Assembly (NCBI GenBank): GCA_041662295.1
Contig: JBAZSR010000207.1
Location: 1 to 6,353, forward strand
Source: JACQWX01 sp041662295
GTDB lineage: Bacteria; Elusimicrobiota; Elusimicrobia; UBA1565; UBA9628
Direction of reading: 5' to 3'
Length of the DNA: 6,353 nucleotides
Both the position numbers and the translations under genes were made by a program. The notes under the pieces are model-generated. The model saw only the letters and a list, made by a program, of their open reading frames with translations. It did not search any database and was not told the DNA's origin. Below, piece after piece: positions 1 to 5,807 of the stretch. How positions within the stretch are numbered: position 1 is the first letter of the stretch; every line of letters starts with the position of its first letter.

Positions 1-1306
1 GCGCCTTGGCCTCGCAGTACCCCCGGATCTTCTCCTCCAGGACCTTCTCCACGAAAGGCTCGGCCCCCGCCAGCAGGCCCGCCATGTCCAGCAGGACCTC
101 CTTGACGCCCGGCTTCTTGAGCACGCCGTCCATGGCCTTCGGGGTGAAGACCACGTCCTTGTAGAAGATCTCCACGCGGCCCGGGATGTCCGCGAGCAGC
201 TTGCACTTCTCCCCCTCCAGGGCGACCGTCCGGTCCAGGGGCGGGTCCAGCGGACCAGCCAATCCCGCGGCCCTCAGGAATGGCTCGGCGTGCGCCATGA
301 GGTCCTCCAGGCCCAGCTTGCGGAGGTGCTCGCCGTTCATCCAGGTCAGCTTTGTCTGGTCGAAGACCGCGGGGTTCTTCTGACAGCCCGCAAGGTCGAA
401 AGCCTCCGCGAGCTCCGCGCCGAAGAAGAGCTGGCGCGAGTCCGTGGTGGACCAGCCCAGGAGGCCCAGGTAGTTCCTCATGGCGGACGGCAGGAAGCCA
501 GCGGCCTTGTACTCGAGCACGGAGGTCGCGCCGTGGCGCTTGGAGAGCTTCGAGCCGTCCGGCCCCAGGATCATGGACAGGTGCGCAAACTTCGGGGGCG
601 TCCAGCCCAGCGCCTCGTAGATGCGCTGCTGGGAGGGCGTGTTGGAGAGATGCTCGTCCCCGCGGATGACATGCGAAATCTCCATGGCGTGGTCGTCCAC
701 CACGCAGGCGAAGTTGTAGGTGGGCCCGCCGGTCGCCTTCTGGATGACCAGGTCGGGCAGGAGCCGGTTGTCGAAGGACACGCGGCCGCGGATCATGTCG
801 TCCACCACGGTCTCCCCGTCCTCCGGCATGCTGAACCGCCAGGAAGGCCTGCGTCCCGCGGCCTCATGCTCGGCCTTCTGCCGGTCCGTGAGCCGCTGGC
901 AGCGCCCGTCGTAGACCGCCGGCCGTTTCTCGGCGATCGCCGCCTTGCGCATGGCGTCGAGCTCGTCCTTGGAGCAGTAGCACGGGTAGGCGCGCCCCGC
1001 GGCGGCGAGCTCCTTGACGTGCTTCTGGTAGAGCTCAAGGCGCTTCATCTGGTAGTAAGGCGCGTACGGGCCGCGGTCCGAGGAGAGGTCCACGGGCCCC
1101 TCGTCCCAATCGAGCCCCAGCCAGCGGATGGAGTCGAGGATGGCGGTCACCGAATCCTCGGTGGACCGGACCTCGTCGGTGTCCTCGATGCGAAGGACGA
1201 AGGTCCCCTTGTGATGGCGCGCGAAAAGCCAGTTGTACAGGGTGGTCCGAGCCCCGCCGATGTGGAGGAATCCCGTCGGAGACGGGGCGAATCGCGTTCT
1301 GATCAT
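1..1306 (-). CDS. gltX: Glutamyl-tRNA synthetase, C-terminus cut by window edge
   Basis: Cytoplasmic class I aminoacyl-tRNA synthetase that joins glutamate to tRNA-Glu using ATP. The reading frame starts at ATG (1304-1306) and stays open to the left edge, giving 435 codons; family members are usually about 470-500 residues, so roughly 40-70 residues are missing. The protein begins MIRTRFAPSPTGFLHIGG, with the HIGH-type ATP motif at residues 15-18. It then has RIEDTD, RGDEHLSNTPSQ and the KMSKS-type loop KLSKR at 253-257, which is typical of bacterial GluRS. A zinc-site pattern is visible as Cys109, Cys111 and Cys136; the position matching the fourth ligand of the E. coli enzyme (His127) is Arg138. 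The start is supported by a GGAGAG ribosome site inside the recN end and by the ATGA overlap with the recN stop, which suggests translational coupling. Whether the enzyme also charges tRNA-Gln (non-discriminating type) cannot be told from this sequence. Confidence 0.97.
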   Translation of the reverse strand, partial: MIRTRFAPSPTGFLHIGGARTTLYNWLFARHHKGTFVLRIEDTDEVRSTEDSVTAILDSIRWLGLDWDEGPVDLSSDRGPYAPYYQMKRLELYQKHVKELAAAGRAYPCYCSKDELDAMRKAAIAEKRPAVYDGRCQRLTDRQKAEHEAAGRRPSWRFSMPEDGETVVDDMIRGRVSFDNRLLPDLVIQKATGGPTYNFACVVDDHAMEISHVIRGDEHLSNTPSQQRIYEALGWTPPKFAHLSMILGPDGSKLSKRHGATSVLEYKAAGFLPSAMRNYLGLLGWSTTDSRQLFFGAELAEAFDLAGCQKNPAVFDQTKLTWMNGEHLRKLGLEDLMAHAEPFLRAAGLAGPLDPPLDRTVALEGEKCKLLADIPGRVEIFYKDVVFTPKAMDGVLKKPGVKEVLLDMAGLLAGAEPFVEKVLEEKIRGYCEAKA

Positions 1307-3030
1307 GAGATGCTCTCCAAGAGCTCCTGGGCGTGCCTTCGGCTGGCGGGCGTGGGCTCGCGGCCGCCCAGCATGACGGCAAGGGTCTCGAGCCGCCGAC
1401 CGCGGTCCAGGCGCTCGACGCGCACCACGGTCCTGCCCCGGTCCGTCTCCTTGACGACGTGGATGTGGCTGCGCCCAAAGCAGGCGACCTGGGCCAGGTG
1501 CGTCACGCAGAGGACTTGGCGGGCCCTGCCCAAGGCCGCCAGGCGCTGGCCCACGCTGCGCGCCACGGTCCCTCCCACCCCGGCGTCCACTTCGTCGAAG
1601 ACGAGGATGCCCGCTCCGGCCGCCTCCGCCCTGCCGCCAGAGCGGCAGGTCCCCGAAGGCGAAGGACGTTCTCCTCTCGCCGGAGGGGACGGGCGGCAGG
1701 AAAGCACGGTCTTAAGCGAGAGCATGACGCGGGAGAGCTCGCCCCCGGAAGCCACGGAGCGCAGAGGCCGGGCGGGCTCCCCGGGATTGGCCGCAAGCAG
1801 GAATTCCACGGCGTCACAGCCGGTCCGGCCGTAGCGGCCCTCCTCCATCTCCACGGCCGCCGTGAACTCGGCGTGGGGCATGCCCAGCCCTCGCAGCTCC
1901 TTGACGAGGGCCTTCTCGAACGACCGCGCTGCCTTCACCCGAAGGGCGTGCAGACCTTCGCAGCGCTCAGCGAGCGCGGCCTCGGCGGCCGCGAGCTCGG
2001 GACCGATCCCTCCGGAGCGCTCCCCCGCCGTCTCCAGAGCCGCGAGCTCGGAGCGCAGGGCTTCGAGCCGGGCTAGCGCGGCGGTCGTCGTGCCCCCGTG
2101 CTTCTTCGCCAACCTCGAAAGAAGGTCGAGCCTGGAGAGGACCGCGTCGAGCCGACCCGGGTCGAGCGGCACGGAGCCGCGGTAGCGGCCCAGGTCGCGC
2201 CCCAGGTCCTCGACCGAGACCCGCGCCTCCTCCACGGCCTTGGCCGCGGACTCCATGCCGGGGTCGAGGCGGGCGAGGTCGGCCAGGGCCCGGGCGGCCT
2301 TGAGGAGGTCCTCGGCGGCCGAGCCCTCGGCCGCGTAGAGGGCGACGTAGGCGGCGTCGGCCAGCGCCCGTATGCGCTCCGCGTTCTGCAGGAGGGGGAG
2401 TTCTGCCTCGAGCCGAGCCTCCTCTCCCGCGTCGAGCTTCGCGTCCGAAAGCTCGGCGAGTTGGAAGCGGCAGAACTCCAGCCGCCTGCCCCGCTCCTCA
2501 TCCGAGAGCGTGAGGGCGTCGCGCTCGGCGCACAAGGCGGCCCAACGCCCGTAGTCCTGGGCCAGGGCCTCCGTCTCGGGTCCGAGGCCGGCGTAGAAGT
2601 CGAGGGCCGCGAGCTGGGCCCCGGCCTTGAGAAGGGTCTGGTGCTCGTGCTGTCCGTGGAAGTCCACGAGGCCGTCCCCCCAAGAGGAGAGCACGGACAC
2701 CGGCACGGCCTTGCCGTCGATCGAGGCCCTGGCCTTGCCGGAGGCGTCGAGCTCGCGCAGGACCCGGAGGGGCCCCTTGCCGAGGTCGAGGCTCCGCCGG
2801 AGGTCGTCGGGGAAGTCCGCAGGATCGAAGACGCCGGCCACGGAGAGCCGCCGGGCGCCGGCGCGTACCCAGCTCGCGGAGGCCCGGGCGCCCAGGAGGA
2901 ACCCGAGGGCCTCGATGAGGATGGTCTTGCCCGCGCCGGTCTCGCCGGTCAGGATGTTGAGGCCCTCGGAGAACTCGAGCTCGAGCTCCGCGATGACCGC
3001 GAAGTCCTTGACCTCCAGGGAATGGAGCAT
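1303..3030 (-). CDS. recN: DNA repair ATPase RecN, with in-frame insert
   Basis: SMC-like ATPase acting on DNA in double-strand-break repair and homologous recombination. It has 575 residues from the ATG at 3028-3030. A TTG immediately before it is also in frame, but it directly abuts the GGGGAG ribosome site, so the ATG is the better start. Domain order: an N-terminal ABC half with Walker A GETGAGKT at 29-36 and the RecN-typical DFHGQHEHQTLL near 123-134; a long charged, Ala/Glu/Leu-rich middle expected to form the coiled coil; and a C-terminal ABC half with signature SGGELSR at 428-434, Walker B ILVFDE at 475-480, then VDAGVGG and VTHLAQVA. The ending (LGGREPTPASRRHAQELL) is family-typical. 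Residues 445-467, rich in Pro, Arg, Gly and Ser, are an extra segment between signature and Walker B; E. coli RecN has a gap of about 9 residues there. All catalytic motifs are intact, so the protein is probably functional. It starts 16 bp after nadK and overlaps gltX by 4 bp. Confidence 0.97.
   Translation of the reverse strand: MLHSLEVKDFAVIAELELEFSEGLNILTGETGAGKTILIEALGFLLGARASASWVRAGARRLSVAGVFDPADFPDDLRRSLDLGKGPLRVLRELDASGKARASIDGKAVPVSVLSSWGDGLVDFHGQHEHQTLLKAGAQLAALDFYAGLGPETEALAQDYGRWAALCAERDALTLSDEERGRRLEFCRFQLAELSDAKLDAGEEARLEAELPLLQNAERIRALADAAYVALYAAEGSAAEDLLKAARALADLARLDPGMESAAKAVEEARVSVEDLGRDLGRYRGSVPLDPGRLDAVLSRLDLLSRLAKKHGGTTTAALARLEALRSELAALETAGERSGGIGPELAAAEAALAERCEGLHALRVKAARSFEKALVKELRGLGMPHAEFTAAVEMEEGRYGRTGCDAVEFLLAANPGEPARPLRSVASGGELSRVMLSLKTVLSCRPSPPARGERPSPSGTCRSGGRAEAAGAGILVFDEVDAGVGGTVARSVGQRLAALGRARQVLCVTHLAQVACFGRSHIHVVKETDRGRTVVRVERLDRGRRLETLAVMLGGREPTPASRRHAQELLESIS
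1313..1318 (-). promoter_or_regulatory. Ribosome binding site for gltX
   Basis: GGAGAG on the minus strand ends 6 bases before the gltX ATG, within the last codons of recN. Its spacing supports the ATG at 1304-1306 as the start and coupling to recN translation. Confidence 0.6.
1631..1699. repeat. 69-bp palindromic element inserted in frame in recN
   Basis: The outer 8-bp arms CTGCCGCC (1631-1638) and GGCGGCAG (1692-1699) are inverted repeats. Inside are two further hairpins: a perfect 7-bp stem with a 4-base loop at 1631-1648, and a long stem at 1649-1690 (GTCCCC/GGGGAC, GGCGA/TCGCC, AGGA/TCCT around a CGTTC loop, with small mismatches). The length is 23 codons, close to the excess length seen in RecN at this point. 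The encoded peptide (PSPPARGERPSPSG core) does not resemble RecN sequence. Removing it leaves a normal-length linker between KTVLS and AEAAGAGILVFDE. It resembles small dispersed palindromic elements that insert into coding genes, such as Rickettsia palindromic elements in concept, but no family can be named, and only one copy is in this window. Confidence 0.7.
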
Positions 3031-3046
3031 CAACTCCCCGCGCCGG

Positions 3047-3931
3047 TCACCGGCCGCCCCACTTGAGCTTCGCGCGCAGGATCTCGAAGCTGGAGTGGCC
3101 GGGGTGCAGGACGAGCTTCAGGGTGCGGCGGTGCTCGGTGACGCGGATGACGTCTCCGACGCGGAGCGGGAAGTTCACCTGCCCGTCGAGCGAGATGAGG
3201 ACGCGCGGGTAGGCGTGCCCCGGACGGGTCTGCAGGGCCGCGATGAGGGGCCGGCGGGCCGGGAGGATGAGGGGCCGCTGCGCCAGGGTGTGCGGACAGA
3301 TGGGCGTCACCAGCACCACATCCAGGCTCGGCGCCACGATGGGGCCCGAGGCGGCCAGGGAGTAGGCTGTCGAGCCCGTCGGGGTCGCGATGATGAGGCC
3401 GTCCCCGAAATAGTCCGCGACGAACTCCCCGGCCGACTCCACGCGGATGCTGACGGCGCGGGCCTGCTCGGAGCAGCGGATGACGCAGTCGTTGAGAGCG
3501 ATCTCGGGGCCGAACACGGCCCTCCCCCCTCGGAGGACCCGGACCTCGAGAAGCTCCCGCTCCACGACCCGGAACCGGCCGGCGAGGATGTCGCCGCAGG
3601 AGCGGCGGAACTCAGAGACGTCCACGGCGGTCAGAAAGCCCAGCCCGCCGGTGTTGACTCCAAGCAGCGGGATGCCGCCCGGCACCAGGGCGCGGGCCGC
3701 GCGCAGCACGGTCCCATCCCCGCCCAGCACGACCGCGAGGTCGACGCCGCGGACGCGGGCCCTCCGCCGGCCGCCCAGGACGAGCCGGGCGCGGACCCCG
3801 TGCTCCCGGAGCAGTCCCACGACCATGCCGGCCACGGCCGTCGCCTCCGGCTTGGCCTCGTTGAGCAGGACCACGGCGGAGCGGACGCGGAGCTTCCTAG
3901 CGCGGGATTTGGATTTCGGCCTTCTCTCCAT
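3047..3931 (-). CDS. nadK: NAD kinase (ATP/polyphosphate-dependent)
   Basis: Cytoplasmic enzyme that phosphorylates NAD+ to NADP+ and so controls NADP(H) supply. It has 294 residues, normal for the family. Visible motifs: GGDGT at 70-74 (phosphate-donor and catalytic site), NTGGLGFL at 93-100, the Asn-Asp pair at 147-148 (NAD-binding region, usually NE or ND), GDGLIIATPTGSTAYS at 176-191, TPICPHTLAQRPLIL at 209-223, and SLDGQ at 247-251. The C-terminal AKLKWG ending is also common in NadK. The ATG at 3929-3931 lies inside the comEC end, overlapping it by 35 bp. It has a GAGGTGA ribosome site, and no later in-frame start would keep the first beta strand (SAVVLLNEAKPEA). The first 17 residues are strongly basic, partly because of the overlap with comEC. 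A possible internal promoter lies about 42 bp upstream. The ASGPI after the TGSTAYS motif replaces the more usual AGGPI, a mild variation. Confidence 0.96.
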   Translation of the reverse strand: MERRPKSKSRARKLRVRSAVVLLNEAKPEATAVAGMVVGLLREHGVRARLVLGGRRRARVRGVDLAVVLGGDGTVLRAARALVPGGIPLLGVNTGGLGFLTAVDVSEFRRSCGDILAGRFRVVERELLEVRVLRGGRAVFGPEIALNDCVIRCSEQARAVSIRVESAGEFVADYFGDGLIIATPTGSTAYSLAASGPIVAPSLDVVLVTPICPHTLAQRPLILPARRPLIAALQTRPGHAYPRVLISLDGQVNFPLRVGDVIRVTEHRRTLKLVLHPGHSSFEILRAKLKWGGR

Positions 3932-5801
3932 CGGTCGTCACCTCTATGGAGCGCCAATTCAGACGAGGGCCGATTATACTATATTCGGCTTCTCCCCGTC
4001 GGACGACAGGCCGCTCCCCGCTGAAGTCGAAGCAGACCTTGCCTGCCGGGAGACGAAACCTTCCCACAGCCTCGTCCAGGGCCACCGCGACCCCCCTTTC
4101 CCCTGCCTCCCGGAGCCAGCGGTCGAGCCTCTCGGACCGCGCTCCCGGGGGCACGGTCACGCTTGAGACCGGCACCTCGCGGAGCAGGCGCTCCAAAGCC
4201 CCCCAGCGCTCGCGCCCGAGGCCCGTGACCACGATCCGGTCGAGCCTCCGCACCCGCTCCGCCTTCAGGACCCGGAGGACCGTGCCCGCGGGGCCGCCAG
4301 CGTCCACGAGCCAGCGCCGGTTGTCCGGGAGCGTGACCAGGGCCGCCCTTGCCTTGGGAAGGCAGATGAACCGCACCCTGGTCGCGGGCCGGACCGCGGC
4401 CGCCGCAGCGTGACCTCCCCAGAGGAAAAGCCCGCAGGAAAGCAGGAGCGCCGAAGCGCGCCACCTCGGGAGAACGAGCGCCCCGAGCAGGAGGAGGTAG
4501 TACACCGCCGTCTCGAGGACGGACATGGGGGACAGGTCCACCGCCGCGCCGGGCAGGGCGGCGAACCAGAAGCAGGTTCGGACAAATGTCCTCGCGAGCG
4601 CTCCCGCGCCCCACGCCAAGATCCCCCACGGCCCGTCCCCGGCCAGGGCCAGCAGGGAGCCCGCCCCCATCATCACCCCGGAAGCGGGCACGAGCAGGAT
4701 GTTGGCGAACACGCCGACCACCGCGCCGCGGCCGAAATACGCCGCGAATGTGGGCCAGAGCGCGAGCTGGACGATGGCGCTCACGGCCAGCACCTGGGTC
4801 GATGTCCGCAGCCAGCCCGGCCACGCCTTCGGGACCGCGTCGTTGACCTTGGGCATGGCCAGGACCAAGCCGCTGACCGCCAGATACGTCATTTGGAACC
4901 CAGCCGCGAACAAGTCCCTCGGCCTGAGGATGAGGATGGCCAGGGCCGAGAGCGTCATGGCCTGGAACGACCCGGGCTCCCGCCCCGCGAGCCTGGCCCC
5001 GGCCAGGGCGAGCCACGCCAGGCACGCGCGCGCGTAGGGCGCGTCCGCGCCCACCATCAGGGTGTAGAAGCCGCCGACGACTCCGGCAACGAGATACCTT
5101 CCCGTCGGCGGCAGGAACCGGACCCCCAGCCTCTCGACCGCGAGGATCACGAACGCCACCTTGGCCCCGGAGGGCACCAGCAGGTGCATGACCCCCGCGT
5201 CCTGGACCGCCTTATTGAGCTCCCTCCTCAGAGGGCCCTTGAAGCCCAGGCACAGGCCTGTCATGATCCTCGCTTCCTCAGGCTCCAGGCTGGATTCGAA
5301 TCGGTCCTGCACATGCCGCCTGGCAGCCTCGGCCCAGGCCGTCAGCCTCCAGGGCCACGGCATCCGCTCGGAGACCACTTCGAGCGTCCTCACCTTCATG
5401 ATCCAGCCCACGCCCTTTTCGCCCAAAAAAGCCTTCTCGTCGTACTCCCCGGGATTGCGCGCCCGGCGCGGGAACCTCAGCCTTCCCTGGACCCGCACCT
5501 TCATCCCGGGCCGCAGGGACTTGTTCAGCGGCCCGCCCTTGGGAAGATACGCCAGGACCCTCTGCTCGAAAGGAAGGTCCTCGACCGTCTCCCCCTCCAG
5601 ATACACCTTCTCCCCGAGCCTGTTCTCCGTCAGAGGCGAGCCCACCACGGCCGTAACCCCCGCGTTGCTCCGGTATCTCAAGGAGCCCATGTCCGCCGGA
5701 GCGTCCGCGGCGAAATACCCTCTGCTGTGCAGGAAGACCAGGAACAGCATGTAGAGCAGCGTCGCGACGAAGACCGGCCTCTTCAGATAGGAGAGTGGCA
5801 T
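3897..5801 (-). CDS. comEC: ComEC/Rec2-family DNA uptake channel with degenerate C-terminal domain
   Basis: Inner-membrane protein that carries single-stranded DNA into the cytoplasm in natural transformation. It has 634 residues, slightly short for ComEC proteins (about 650-800). Order of parts: one N-terminal membrane segment (about 9-25); a DUF4131 OB-fold-like region (about 49-140), with the family-typical RNPGEYDEKAFLGEKGVGW; the competence domain (about 178-465) with many hydrophobic helices, MHLLVPSG (205-212), LRPRDLFAAGFQMTYLAVSG (292-311) and ANILLVPASG (366-375); and a C-terminal beta-lactamase-like domain (about 474-634). In the competence domain the usual HLLAISGLHV reads HLLVPSGAKV. 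In the last domain LVDAGG (498-503) remains, but the usual FLDVGQGDA is FICLPKARA and the histidine motif (THxHxDHxGG) is TGLGRERWGA. It is therefore very unlikely to be a metal-dependent nuclease. The ATG is 6 bp after the upstream stop, with GAGAGG just before it; the next ATG would cut the first membrane segment. The 3' end overlaps nadK by 35 bp. Confidence 0.93.
   Translation of the reverse strand: MPLSYLKRPVFVATLLYMLFLVFLHSRGYFAADAPADMGSLRYRSNAGVTAVVGSPLTENRLGEKVYLEGETVEDLPFEQRVLAYLPKGGPLNKSLRPGMKVRVQGRLRFPRRARNPGEYDEKAFLGEKGVGWIMKVRTLEVVSERMPWPWRLTAWAEAARRHVQDRFESSLEPEEARIMTGLCLGFKGPLRRELNKAVQDAGVMHLLVPSGAKVAFVILAVERLGVRFLPPTGRYLVAGVVGGFYTLMVGADAPYARACLAWLALAGARLAGREPGSFQAMTLSALAILILRPRDLFAAGFQMTYLAVSGLVLAMPKVNDAVPKAWPGWLRTSTQVLAVSAIVQLALWPTFAAYFGRGAVVGVFANILLVPASGVMMGAGSLLALAGDGPWGILAWGAGALARTFVRTCFWFAALPGAAVDLSPMSVLETAVYYLLLLGALVLPRWRASALLLSCGLFLWGGHAAAAAVRPATRVRFICLPKARAALVTLPDNRRWLVDAGGPAGTVLRVLKAERVRRLDRIVVTGLGRERWGALERLLREVPVSSVTVPPGARSERLDRWLREAGERGVAVALDEAVGRFRLPAGKVCFDFSGERPVVRRGEAEYSIIGPRLNWRSIEVTTDGEKAEIQIPR
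3938..3944 (-). promoter_or_regulatory. Ribosome binding site for nadK
   Basis: GAGGTGA on the minus strand lies 6 bases before the nadK ATG, within comEC coding sequence. It supports the upstream ATG and therefore the 35-bp gene overlap. Confidence 0.65.
3973..4002 (-). promoter_or_regulatory. Candidate internal promoter for nadK-recN-gltX
   Basis: The minus strand carries a perfect TATAAT (3978..3973) in a short A/T pocket (TATAGTATAAT) within otherwise GC-rich comEC. A weak -35 candidate, CCGACG (4002..3997, sharing GAC with TTGACA), is 18 bases upstream. Transcription would begin near 3966, giving a leader of about 35 bases that contains the nadK ribosome site. The same bases encode comEC EYSII, so chance remains possible. 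Flanking GCCGA/TCGGC arms make the pocket a weak hairpin as well. Confidence 0.35.
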
Positions 5802-5807
5802 GTCCTC

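Noticed and set aside
1631..1690. Hairpins in recN considered as an intrinsic terminator
   Set aside because: No T-run follows the stem on either strand, and recN continues in frame with all later motifs intact.
290..1834. Long plus-strand open frame (514 codons) across gltX and the recN end
   Set aside because: It runs antisense to two clearly identified genes, is Arg/Gly/Pro/Ala-rich with no recognisable domain, and is the usual by-product of high-GC codon bias.
3031..3033. TTG as the recN start codon
   Set aside because: It directly abuts the GGGGAG ribosome site, leaving no spacer; the following ATG is better placed and matches usual RecN N-termini.
2627..4024. Long plus-strand open frame (465 codons) opposite recN and nadK
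   Set aside because: Antisense to well-supported genes, low-complexity charged composition and no family resemblance.
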